From: Rhodospirillaceae bacterium
GTDB taxonomy: Bacteria > Pseudomonadota > Alphaproteobacteria > MPNO01 > UBA2964
Direction: 5' to 3'
Assembly (NCBI GenBank): GCA_002720855.1
Contig: PBIN01000009.1
Coordinates: forward strand, 62,001 to 126,000
Length of the DNA stretch: 64,000 nucleotides
Shown here: piece by piece, positions 34,876-42,836 of the stretch
Position numbering within the stretch: the stretch's first letter is position 1
Layout: every line of letters begins with the position of its first letter
Made by a program: the position numbers and the translations under genes
The notes under the pieces: model-generated
What the model was told of the DNA's origin: nothing
Database searches by the model: none
What the model saw: the letters and a program-made list of their open reading frames with translations, nothing else

Positions 34876-35558
34876 GGAATCTTCGCGTAGCCTGCAATTA
34901 GGGACGCGGTTTCTTTGTCAGGCGTCCCATCGATCAAAGACGGCCTGAAATGCCGCTGAAATGCCGAAACAGTGCCGGATAAAGATGCGTTAGGGTCATA
35001 TCCGATCAGCGTTAGGTTCTCGCGTACGATTTTCTCCGTGATGTCTGATTCACATTCCCCTGAGCTTTGCGTTGGCCAGAAACCAATATTTTTGATCGCC
35101 AGCTGTTGCCAAGGAAAAAGGACGCCGGGGTCTTGTTTCCGATCAGGGGCGATATCCGAATGTCCCAGGACGTTCTTGGCCGGGATGTTGTGACGGATCA
35201 GAATTTCCGATGACAGTTCGATGAGAGAAGCGATCTGCGCCTCGGAAAAATCCCGATAACCCCATTCATGGCCTGGGTTCTGGAGCTCTATACCGATGGA
35301 TTGTCCGTTGATATCGGTTTCGCCGCGCCAATAACTGGCGCCCGCATGCCAGGCACGTTTTTCTTCATCCACCATTTTGTAAATCGTACCGTCTTCATCG
35401 ATGAGATAATGTGCGCTGACTTCGGCCGCACTGTCGCACATTCTTTCCAATGATATTTCCAGGCTCTGCATACCGGTATAATGCAGGATAAGTTTGTCCA
35501 CCTCGCTGCCGGGCGCGCGATCACCAAAATTGGGAGATGGATGATCTAACAGTTTCAT
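34872..35558 (-). CDS. N-acetylmuramoyl-L-alanine amidase, AmpD/AmiD type
   Basis: This zinc amidase cleaves MurNAc-L-Ala bonds in peptidoglycan or its recycled anhydro-muropeptides. The 228-residue protein has the amidase_2 fold with zinc ligands His in LILHYTGM, His in RAWHAGASYW and Asp in HSDIAPDRKQDPG. A C-terminal peptidoglycan-binding-like helical domain follows (about 175-225, including SGTVSAFQRHFRP). There is no signal peptide, which favours a cytosolic recycling role like AmpD. The C-terminal domain is, however, more like AmiD. It overlaps the EamA gene by four bases. Confidence 0.9.
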   Translation of the reverse strand: MKLLDHPSPNFGDRAPGSEVDKLILHYTGMQSLEISLERMCDSAAEVSAHYLIDEDGTIYKMVDEEKRAWHAGASYWRGETDINGQSIGIELQNPGHEWGYRDFSEAQIASLIELSSEILIRHNIPAKNVLGHSDIAPDRKQDPGVLFPWQQLAIKNIGFWPTQSSGECESDITEKIVRENLTLIGYDPNASLSGTVSAFQRHFRPSLIDGTPDKETASLIAGYAKIP

Positions 35559-36451
35559 TGGCTATCGTTTTGCTCTTTCGCTGGAGCCGTTTCCGGTGCA
35601 ACAGATTTGGGGCCGCGGAGAACGATAACGGCTACGCCAGCAATAGTAGTAGCTGCACCCAGTGCGAGCTCCCAATTCAACGTTTCATCGAGAATTATAA
35701 TCCCAAATACAATTCCGAGAATGGGGACCAGCAACGTAAAAGGGACGACCTGATTGGTTGGGTAACGCGGTAAAAGGCGATACCAAATTCCCTGACCTAC
35801 AGCACTGGCCATCAGCCCCATATAAAGGATACCCATAAGTGTCGTTGTTTCCGCCCTCATAAACGCATCCCACTGACCGCTTTCAAATATCCAGGAAATC
35901 AAAAAAGCCATCGGTGTACTGAAGATACATATCCAGGCATTTACGGACATAAAGTTCACCGTGCCGAGACGCCTGATTTGAATGCTGGCTATTGAGAAAC
36001 ACAAGGCGGAGATGATCATCACCAAAAACATATCTAAATAGCCTTCGAGCTGGGGTATGCCGGATATTACGGTAAGGCCGATGAAGGCAATAATGACCCC
36101 GAGAATTCGGCGCCATCCAAAAGTCTCTTTGAAAACGAACCAGGCAAGCAATGCGGCGAAGGGAACTGATGCTTGCATCGCCAAGGCGCCCGTTCCCGCT
36201 TCAATAAATTGGAGGCCGACGAGGGCCAAACCAAAATGCAAAATGCATAAGGTGAACCCGATAGAAAGTAAGGGGATCACCATCCCCTTAGGGGATTTAA
36301 CAAACCAAACCAATGCAAGCGATGCGACCGCTAAACGGAGCCCCAGTAAATAATAGGGAGGAATTTCAAGCGCACCGGTCCTCATGGCAATAAAATTACC
36401 GCCCCAGATCGTCATAACGACCAAGACCAAAATTAAATCGATTGGTTTCAT
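35555..36451 (-). CDS. EamA/DMT-family transporter
   Basis: This 298-residue inner-membrane protein has ten predicted helices in two EamA halves. The first begins LVLVVMTIWGGNFIAMRTG and the second PFTLLVPILGIVFGIIILDETLNW; the LDE motif before the last helices is typical. Family members export amino acids or other small metabolites. The substrate is not visible. The gene overlaps the downstream amidase by four bases (35555-35558), so the two may form an operon. Confidence 0.9.
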   Translation of the reverse strand: MKPIDLILVLVVMTIWGGNFIAMRTGALEIPPYYLLGLRLAVASLALVWFVKSPKGMVIPLLSIGFTLCILHFGLALVGLQFIEAGTGALAMQASVPFAALLAWFVFKETFGWRRILGVIIAFIGLTVISGIPQLEGYLDMFLVMIISALCFSIASIQIRRLGTVNFMSVNAWICIFSTPMAFLISWIFESGQWDAFMRAETTTLMGILYMGLMASAVGQGIWYRLLPRYPTNQVVPFTLLVPILGIVFGIIILDETLNWELALGAATTIAGVAVIVLRGPKSVAPETAPAKEQNDSQ

Positions 36452-36476
36452 CGATTAATGATAGCTGGCCGGTGGA

Positions 36477-37211
36477 TCACGTCATGCCGCGTTGTTTTGC
36501 AATTTCGTCATAGGCAGCATTGATCGTCGCAATCTTTTCCGTTGCCACTTCAATAAAATCTTCGGGCATCCCCTGGGCGACAAGCGTGTCAGGGTGATGT
36601 TCCCTGACCAGATCACGCCAGGCCTTCTGAATTTCTTTGTCGCTCATGTCTCTGTTTACACCAAGGATCGTATAAGGGTCGTCCATCGCAGCCCCCATAT
36701 GGGCGACACGCATTCTTTGGAATGTCGCCTCATCGAAGCCAAAAATGTCTGAGCATTTTTTTAAGAAATCGATTTCATCGGGGTGGGAAACACCGTCGGC
36801 AGTTGCAATATGGAATAACCCTCCCAAAAGTTCCTCTAGGACAGCTGGGTTTTCGCGAAACAGTCTCGCTATTTGTTTCGCATAAGGTTCAAAGCCACGT
36901 GAATCTTTTCGTGCCTGATCAAAAACGCGTCCGACATTTTTGATTTCGTCAGGTGGGATATGGAAGATTTGTTTAAAAGCGTCGACCTCGTCCCGCGTAA
37001 CGGTGCCATCTGCTTTGGCCATTTTTGCTGAAAGAACAATCACGCCAATGGCAAAAGTCGTTTGCTTTGCCAGGCTAGGTTCATTCTCATCACCCGGTTC
37101 GCCTTTTAGACGGTCATAGGCGTGTCCTGCCAAGCCTCCGAGCAGGGCGCCGAGAGGGCCTCCCATCATCAGGCCTGCAGTACCGCCCAGTATTTTCCCC
37201 CAAATCGCCAT
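36477..37211 (-). CDS. djlA: DjlA-like co-chaperone: TerB domain plus J domain
   Basis: This is a 244-residue protein with a glycine-rich hydrophobic N-terminus (LGGTAGLMMGGPLGALLGGLAG) that may insert in the membrane. A TerB-type helical domain follows (about 50-165) and then a C-terminal J domain (about 180-244) with the essential HPD in VREHHPDTLVAQG. This is the DjlA order, so it probably recruits DnaK to membrane-proximal clients. It is separated from the EamA gene by 25 bp. Confidence 0.88.
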   Translation of the reverse strand: MAIWGKILGGTAGLMMGGPLGALLGGLAGHAYDRLKGEPGDENEPSLAKQTTFAIGVIVLSAKMAKADGTVTRDEVDAFKQIFHIPPDEIKNVGRVFDQARKDSRGFEPYAKQIARLFRENPAVLEELLGGLFHIATADGVSHPDEIDFLKKCSDIFGFDEATFQRMRVAHMGAAMDDPYTILGVNRDMSDKEIQKAWRDLVREHHPDTLVAQGMPEDFIEVATEKIATINAAYDEIAKQRGMT

Positions 37212-37220
37212 TCTGTATGA

Positions 37221-37979
37221 CTATCGCAATCCGAGTTTACCAACTCCGGGCAATCTAATCGCAAGGTCTCCGGGGTCAATCCCGAACGACAGGCCAAGAA
37301 TATTAAACTCGATACCTTCGTCAGCAGACACCAATACGCCAAGAGCCCCTAATATTGAGAACTGAGCACCACCTCCACTTGGCGCTTTGCCGAAAAAGGA
37401 ACCGCCTGGCAGATAATCTTTGCCGATTGCCGTTGGTGGTAAATCCACAGCCAGCTCAGGTACATTTCTGGTTACAAAGGCGGTGAATGTATTGCTGTTG
37501 GGGCCAGGCCATGTCGTATAGGTATCGGCGTAAGGGTATGCCTTTACGGCCGCCCTAATATTTTGAATTGCACTCGTCGCCTTTTCCCCACGTAAATCCG
37601 ACAATAATTCAGGCTCGGCACCAAACCAGTACCGGTCCGGCTCGTCATTATGGATTTGAAGAGCGCTGCCACCACCAAACGCATACCAGCCCATAACCTC
37701 GTAGACCGTGTATTCTTTTGCATTTTTCGGCTTTATGAAAATCCATGTGTGGACTGCGAAGGCACCACGCCATGAAAAAGCACGGGCGGCGTAAACCTGT
37801 ACAACTGCGTCCGGATGGGCACCAGGTTTTGGAGCGATCCCACTACTCTGACGTGTAGCTGTTCGCCAATCCCTAGTCACGCCCTCGCCTCCGATTGCCA
37901 CGGCAACCGGGCCGGTTAGCAAAATCAATATTAGGCTTACACTTATTCGAACCCATTTCATATGAATCGACGTTATCAT
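37221..37979 (-). CDS. DUF3750 domain protein, secreted or membrane-anchored
   Basis: This is a 252-residue protein with an N-terminal hydrophobic signal or anchor (about 10-28, ISVSLILILLTGPVAVAIGG). The rest matches the DUF3750 family pattern: VQVYAARAFSWRGAFAVHTWIFIKP, a YEVMGW segment, and WPGPNSNTFTAFV. The family has no established function. It lies 9 bp upstream of the DjlA-like gene and may be co-transcribed with it. Confidence 0.75.
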   Translation of the reverse strand: MITSIHMKWVRISVSLILILLTGPVAVAIGGEGVTRDWRTATRQSSGIAPKPGAHPDAVVQVYAARAFSWRGAFAVHTWIFIKPKNAKEYTVYEVMGWYAFGGGSALQIHNDEPDRYWFGAEPELLSDLRGEKATSAIQNIRAAVKAYPYADTYTTWPGPNSNTFTAFVTRNVPELAVDLPPTAIGKDYLPGGSFFGKAPSGGGAQFSILGALGVLVSADEGIEFNILGLSFGIDPGDLAIRLPGVGKLGLR

Positions 37980-38031
37980 TGCTGTTGCTCAACAACAATA
38001 AACAACGGAATGATGTCGAAAATTTGACCGG

Positions 38032-38562
38032 CTAGAGCTCTAGTAAATCGTCGATGGCGTTATCGTCCATCGATGGTCTCTCGCCATTGGCCAATGCACT
38101 AACGACATCCATCAAACGTTGGAGGGTTTGAGACGCGTTCGCAGATTCATGGGTGACAAGTTCCCGATTACCACTTTTTACGGCTGTCTCTATTCGATCA
38201 AGATATTCGGGGATTTGACTGTTCAGCCGTTCGACGGTGGTCTCAAAGGGAATTTTGAATTCGGATGGGGCTATCGCGTAGGCTTTCATCGCCAGTGTGC
38301 TATATGCAAATTGGCCCTCCGCAAAGTATTCCTCATAGGTTTTTGGGGTCCACGCCCGCGCATCATCCAAACAATCAGGCCTTTCCGGAATCAGATTAAG
38401 GAGCAAGACCAATTCACTAAAGTGGTTCAAATAATCTGTCGCGAGGAAAGACTGTTCGTTGATGTTGGTGCCGGCTAGACGTGGGCGTAGTAGCGCTGCG
38501 GTCGAAAGACTAGCTGACGTTTTGTTTTGGGCAGTGTGCGCCGCACGAAACATTGTAACCAC
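38032..38562 (-). CDS. Conserved hypothetical protein, all-helical
   Basis: I do not recognise a named family. The 176-residue protein has no signal peptide or membrane helix. It looks alpha-helical, with LATDYLNHFSELVLLLNLIP in the middle, a KTYEEYF segment and an acidic C-terminus (DDNAIDDLLEL). The start could also be the Met at position 4. It is divergent from the DUF1445 gene, with about 126 bp between them. Confidence 0.7.
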   Translation of the reverse strand: MVTMFRAAHTAQNKTSASLSTAALLRPRLAGTNINEQSFLATDYLNHFSELVLLLNLIPERPDCLDDARAWTPKTYEEYFAEGQFAYSTLAMKAYAIAPSEFKIPFETTVERLNSQIPEYLDRIETAVKSGNRELVTHESANASQTLQRLMDVVSALANGERPSMDDNAIDDLLEL

Positions 38563-38688
38563 TGTCGTAATTGGAACGGGTTTGGCAATTTTTACGGGTA
38601 GTGGTGATTAAATAGTTAACTTCTAAAAAACTAAATTTTATACGAAACGGTTCCGGAAGGGCTTTCATTAAGGTATGGCATAGTTCCA

Positions 38689-39477
38689 ATGTCTGATTTT
38701 GAAGCCCTTTCTCCAGCAATGTTACGCGCTGGTTGTCGCGACGGTTCTTTTGATGGGCCGACATCGGGCCATGCCCCAGGTTTCGTGCAAGCGAATATGG
38801 TGATTCTGCCATCGGATTATGCCGATGAGTTTCAGGCATTTTGCGAAAAGAATCCGCAGCCATGTCCTATACTTGAGGTGTTGTCGGTCGGCAATTTCCA
38901 ATCAGAATACATCGCACCTCAGGCGGACGTACGAACCGATTTGCCGCGCTACCGGGTGTTTCGTGACGGCGTTGCGGTCGAAGATCCAACGGATGTTCGA
39001 GAAATCTGGCGAGACGACTTCGTCACGTTTCTACTGGGTTGTTCCTTCGTTGCTGAAGCAGCATTGTTGGAAGCGAAGCTGTTGTTACCGCACATTGCAG
39101 AGACAGGATTTGTACCGATGTACCGGACAACGGTGCCCTGTAATTCAGCAGGACGGTTTGAAGGAATGATGGTGGTATCGATGCGACCCTTTACGCCTGA
39201 AGAGGCAGAACGTGCTGCGGAAATAACAAAACACTATCCAATGGCGCACGGCGCGCCAATTCACATTGGTGACCCAGAGGCATTGGGTATATCCGATCTG
39301 TTGAAACCGGAGTTCGGGCAGCCGGTGACAATGGCTGAAGGGCAGGTGCCGGTTTTCTGGGCCTGCGGTGTCACCCCGCAGGAGGCCATTCTCAATGCCA
39401 AACCACCAATCGCAATTACCCATGCGCCGGGACATATGTTTGTTGCCGATATCACTTCTGAGTCGACGCGGATATAA
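38689..39477 (+). CDS. Putative hydro-lyase, DUF1445 (D-glutamate cyclase-like) family
   Basis: This 262-residue cytoplasmic protein matches the DUF1445/UPF0317 family throughout: the N-terminal SGHAPGFVQANMVILP, the central DDFVTFLLGCSFVAEAALL, the VPMYRTTVPC segment, and the C-terminal FWACGVTPQEAI and ITHAPGHMFVAD motifs. Members related to mammalian D-glutamate cyclase interconvert D-glutamate and 5-oxo-D-proline; others are annotated only as hydro-lyases. It is the first gene of a plus-strand group with a dioxygenase, RidA, a hydrolase and an oxidase, which suggests a catabolic context. Confidence 0.88.
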   Translation: MSDFEALSPAMLRAGCRDGSFDGPTSGHAPGFVQANMVILPSDYADEFQAFCEKNPQPCPILEVLSVGNFQSEYIAPQADVRTDLPRYRVFRDGVAVEDPTDVREIWRDDFVTFLLGCSFVAEAALLEAKLLLPHIAETGFVPMYRTTVPCNSAGRFEGMMVVSMRPFTPEEAERAAEITKHYPMAHGAPIHIGDPEALGISDLLKPEFGQPVTMAEGQVPVFWACGVTPQEAILNAKPPIAITHAPGHMFVADITSESTRI

Positions 39478-39505
39478 TAATTCAGAAACCACAGGGAGAA
39501 GTTGA

Positions 39506-40024
39506 ATGCTTCCAATGCCTATAGGGGACTTACACGCGATCGCTGATGACCTTGCAAAAACCGGTGATCGGGTCCGCGTTCTTTGGCAACAACCGGATTC
39601 GTTGGCATTCGTTGCGCGTGGCAGGGAGTATCGAAGCGAGTTTCATATCGACCCTGCAGATGAAGTGATGTTTATGATCAAGGGTGAAATGAACCTTCAT
39701 TACCGGATGCCCGATGGCACAGAGGAAATTTCCGTTCTCAAAGAGGGTTGTTGTATTTATACAGCGGCGGGCATTCCGCATTCGCCGCGGTTTCCACCTG
39801 ATGCCTTTTTGCTGGTAATCGAACGCAAGCGGCGGGAGGGGGAAATAGACCGCTTCCAGTGGTTCTGCCCCGAATGTGATGATTTTCTCCACGAAGAACA
39901 GTTCGTGGTCAGTGATTATAAATCTGATCCAGTATCAGCGGCCTATCGAAATTTCTTCGAGTCAGAAGAACGACGTACCTGTAATTCGTGTGCCCATGTC
40001 ATGCCCAATCCGTTTGAGGAATAG
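39506..40024 (+). CDS. 3-hydroxyanthranilate 3,4-dioxygenase family protein
   Basis: The family opens 3-hydroxyanthranilate to 2-amino-3-carboxymuconate semialdehyde with Fe(II). The 172-residue cupin keeps the likely iron ligands His47, Glu53 and His92 and the substrate arginines (Arg43, Arg95) and Glu106. It also keeps the rubredoxin-like second metal site of the bacterial enzyme, CPEC (121-124) and CNSC (159-162). GGGAGA precedes the ATG. The RidA gene starts 4 bp after its stop, as in nitrobenzoate and tryptophan catabolic clusters where a RidA-like protein is the 2-aminomuconate deaminase. No decarboxylase gene is present here. Confidence 0.88.
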   Translation: MLPMPIGDLHAIADDLAKTGDRVRVLWQQPDSLAFVARGREYRSEFHIDPADEVMFMIKGEMNLHYRMPDGTEEISVLKEGCCIYTAAGIPHSPRFPPDAFLLVIERKRREGEIDRFQWFCPECDDFLHEEQFVVSDYKSDPVSAAYRNFFESEERRTCNSCAHVMPNPFEE

Positions 40025-40028
40025 TAAA

Positions 40029-40433
40029 ATGCCAAAACAAATCATCACATCTGCATCCACTCCCACCACCGGCTTTACAGACAAGTCTACGCCATCGCCT
40101 TTGGCGCAAGGAATACGTTGGGGGAATATGTTGTTTCTTTCGGGACAGGGCGCGCTTGATCCTGAAACGCGTGAGGTTGTTTCTGATGATATTCAGGAAC
40201 AGACGCGACAAACGTTAAAGAACATAGAAGGTGTTCTGGAAGCTGCGGGGGCGACGTTCGCAAACGTCGTCAATATGAGGGTTTGTTTGCGTGACGAAAC
40301 CGACTTTCAGAAATTCAACATCGCGTTTACCGAGTATATGCAAGGCGAGAAAGTTACGCGGACCTGTATCGGCGGAAGACCGCATCGAAAAGGAATCAAT
40401 GTCGAGATCGATTGTATCGCGATGTTTGACTAG
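40029..40433 (+). CDS. RidA family protein (2-aminomuconate deaminase-like)
   Basis: This 134-residue YjgF/YER057c/UK114-family trimer subunit shows GNMLFLSGQGALDP, a QTRQTLKNIEGVLEAAGATFANVVNMRVCLRD core, and the C-terminal TCIGGRPHRKGINVEIDCIAMF. The family hydrolyses enamine or imine intermediates. Directly after the 3-hydroxyanthranilate dioxygenase, a 2-aminomuconate deaminase role is reasonable but inferred. The open frame begins upstream at 39876; the ATG at 40029, 5 bases after the preceding stop, is the natural start. Confidence 0.88.
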   Translation: MPKQIITSASTPTTGFTDKSTPSPLAQGIRWGNMLFLSGQGALDPETREVVSDDIQEQTRQTLKNIEGVLEAAGATFANVVNMRVCLRDETDFQKFNIAFTEYMQGEKVTRTCIGGRPHRKGINVEIDCIAMFD

Positions 40434-40454
40434 TCCGATTTACGAGAATGTGAG

Positions 40455-41339
40455 ATGCGGCAGGCAAGTTTCGGCGATATCCATATCGATCGACTGATTG
40501 AAGTCGAGGGTCCGGGCTATGCGCCAAACATGTTCTTTCCCGATGCTACGATAGAGGGTTTCAAAGGCGAGATGGAATGGCTTTTGCCGCACTTTTGGGA
40601 TGTTGCGGCGGAAACTTATCTTCGGGCCATACAAAGTTATGTCGTTCGGACGCCGCATCACACCGTGCTGGTTGATGCGTGCGTAGGCGCCAACAAAGAG
40701 AGGCCGTCTTCGCCTTCCTGGCATCACCTGAATTCCTCTTGGCTGGATCAGTTGAGAGCAGCCGGCGTTCAACCGGAAGAAGTCGACTACGTAATGTGCA
40801 CGCATTTGCATGCCGATCATGTGGGGTGGAACACCAAACTTGAAAATGGCGAATGGGTGCCGACATTTCCCAATGCCAAGTACGTATTCCATAAAGGCGA
40901 ATACGCGTACTGGGAGAAGGTTGGCTATGAAGCAGGCGGGCAGGGTTCGCAGGACGGTTGTTTCTTGGACTCCGTTCTTCCTGTCATGGCTGCCGGTCAG
41001 GTGGAGCTCGTCGATACGGACTTTGCCATTGATGATCAATTCACGCTTGATCCGACGTACGGGCATTCTCCCGGACATGTTTGTATCGATCTCAATGCCA
41101 ACGGGCAGCATGTGATCATGTCGGGAGATGTTTTACATCACCCAATTCAAATAGCTTATCCCGAATGGAATAGCAGATTTTGTGTCGATGCTGATATGTC
41201 TCGCGCTAGTCGAACCAAATTTGTTCATAAACATGCCGACACAGATACGCTGCTATTGCCAGCGCATTTTGCCAGCCCCACCATGGGCCGGATTGAGAGT
41301 AATGGCGAAAGATGCAAGTACCAACTTGCAGACAGTTAG
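40455..41339 (+). CDS. Metallo-beta-lactamase-fold hydrolase
   Basis: This 294-residue protein has the dinuclear zinc signature CTHLHADHVGW (His117, His119, Asp121, His122), later GHSPGHVCI, MSGDVLHHP and LPAHFASP. The layout resembles the lactonase-like branch of the family (N-acyl homoserine lactonases and related hydrolases). Its stop codon directly abuts the next start codon (41339/41340), so it should be translated together with the FAD oxidase. In the catabolic context it may open a lactone or thioester; this is an inference. Confidence 0.9.
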   Translation: MRQASFGDIHIDRLIEVEGPGYAPNMFFPDATIEGFKGEMEWLLPHFWDVAAETYLRAIQSYVVRTPHHTVLVDACVGANKERPSSPSWHHLNSSWLDQLRAAGVQPEEVDYVMCTHLHADHVGWNTKLENGEWVPTFPNAKYVFHKGEYAYWEKVGYEAGGQGSQDGCFLDSVLPVMAAGQVELVDTDFAIDDQFTLDPTYGHSPGHVCIDLNANGQHVIMSGDVLHHPIQIAYPEWNSRFCVDADMSRASRTKFVHKHADTDTLLLPAHFASPTMGRIESNGERCKYQLADS

Positions 41340-42707
41340 ATGGTGTCGGATACACTTCTCGCGGACGTAAAAAAGGTACTTGGTGAACGCGTTTCGACAT
41401 CCGAGGTGGTACGGATGCATCACGGGACGGATGAATCTCACCATGAGCCAGCGCCGCCTGATCTCGTCGTATTTCCTGAAACAAGTGACGAGGTGGCCGA
41501 CATCGTACGCCTGTGTGCGTCCCATCGGACACCTGTAATTCCATTTGGTGCCGGAACCTCTCTTGAGGGCGGTGTCGGGGCAATAAATGGCGGTGTTTGC
41601 ATAGATTTATCGGGCATGAATCGGATTGTTCAGATAAATGCCGATGATCTCGATGTGACAGTCGAAGCAGGCGTCACACGAAAACAACTCAACCAGCATC
41701 TTCGGGACACAGGTCTATTTTTTCCGATTGATCCCGGCGCGGATGCAACGCTCGGCGGGATGGCGTCAACGCGGGCGTCAGGTACCAATGCCGTTAGGTA
41801 TGGGACGATGCGGGAGAATGTCTTAAATGTAACGGTCGTTCTGGCGGACGGAAAAATCATAAAGACTGGAAGCCGCGCCAAAAAGTCGGCAGCAGGCTAC
41901 GATCTTACGCGCATATTAGTCGGTGCTGAGGGGACCTTGGGCGTGATTACGGAGCTCACAGTGCGGTTGTATGGTGTGCCCGAGGCGATATCGGCGGCGG
42001 TATGTGCGTTTCCCTCTGTTGATGCTGCGATTCAGTGTTGCATTGTGACGATGCAGTCCGGAATACCGGTTGCCCGAATGGAATTGTTGGATGCAGCTCA
42101 AATGAAAGCCTGTATTGAGTATTCTGATCTCTCTTATCAGGCTGCTCCCACATTATTTTTCGAATTCCATGGTTCGCAATCGGCCGTGCGCGAACACGCC
42201 ACGACCGTACAGGAGATAGCGGCAGAATATGATGGCAGCGAATTCAAATGGGCGGAAAAAACGGAAGATCGCAATCAACTTTGGCAGGCACGTCATGACG
42301 CGCTTTATGCTGCTTTAGCGATGAAGCCGGGTGCGCGAGCCTGGTCGACAGATGTATGTGTGCCGATTTCGGGTTTGGCCGAATGCATCGCTGAAACCAG
42401 AAAGGATATCGAAGCGTCGTCGCTACTGGCGACAATGGTGGGGCATGTCGGTGAAGGAAACTTTCACGTTATCTTTATACTCGACCCGAACGATACGGCT
42501 GCATTTTCTGAGGCGCAGCACATTAACGACCGCATGGTATCGCGGGCTATTGCAATGGATGGAACCTGCACTGGAGAACATGGCGTGGGGATCGGCAAAC
42601 GGCGATGTCTTGAGCAGGAGTTCGGCGGCGCACTCGACACGATGCGTTTGTTGAAACAGACTTTGGATCCTTTAAACATCATGAATCCAGGCAAGATTCT
42701 CATTTAG
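41340..42707 (+). CDS. FAD-linked oxidase, D-lactate/glycolate dehydrogenase family
   Basis: The 455-residue protein has the PCMH-type FAD-binding half with PFGAGTSLEGG and DPGADATLGGMASTRASG. The C-terminal FAD-oxidase half contains VGHVGEGNFHV and the GTCTGEHGVGIGKRRCL motif, and ends LDPLNIMNPGKIL. It matches cytochrome-linked D-lactate dehydrogenase (DLD/GlcD family), which oxidises 2-hydroxy acids. The exact substrate is unknown. It is the last gene of the plus-strand group. Confidence 0.92.
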   Translation: MVSDTLLADVKKVLGERVSTSEVVRMHHGTDESHHEPAPPDLVVFPETSDEVADIVRLCASHRTPVIPFGAGTSLEGGVGAINGGVCIDLSGMNRIVQINADDLDVTVEAGVTRKQLNQHLRDTGLFFPIDPGADATLGGMASTRASGTNAVRYGTMRENVLNVTVVLADGKIIKTGSRAKKSAAGYDLTRILVGAEGTLGVITELTVRLYGVPEAISAAVCAFPSVDAAIQCCIVTMQSGIPVARMELLDAAQMKACIEYSDLSYQAAPTLFFEFHGSQSAVREHATTVQEIAAEYDGSEFKWAEKTEDRNQLWQARHDALYAALAMKPGARAWSTDVCVPISGLAECIAETRKDIEASSLLATMVGHVGEGNFHVIFILDPNDTAAFSEAQHINDRMVSRAIAMDGTCTGEHGVGIGKRRCLEQEFGGALDTMRLLKQTLDPLNIMNPGKILI

Positions 42708-42748
42708 TACGATAAATTCGGCCCAAAAACAGTGCATTATCGTACGAT
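42707..42748. repeat. Inverted repeat GTACGATAA / TTATCGTAC after the FAD-oxidase gene
   Basis: GTACGATAA at 42707-42715 is repeated as its exact reverse complement TTATCGTAC at 42737-42745, leaving a 21-base loop. The second arm is part of a perfect 10-bp palindrome, ATCGTACGAT (42739-42748). No T-run follows, so it is not a standard terminator. It could be a protein-binding site or a weak transcript-end hairpin. Confidence 0.5.
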
Positions 42749-42836
42749 ATAACCGTTTCAATCCGAGGCGATCACGCTTGCGATCTACTGCGGAACTGAT
42801 TAAGTCACAATAACCGGTTCTTTGAGTAATTTGACT

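Noticed and set aside
39876-40028. Upstream extension of the RidA frame
   Set aside because: It lies inside the 3-hydroxyanthranilate dioxygenase gene in another frame, and the family N-terminus starts at 40029.
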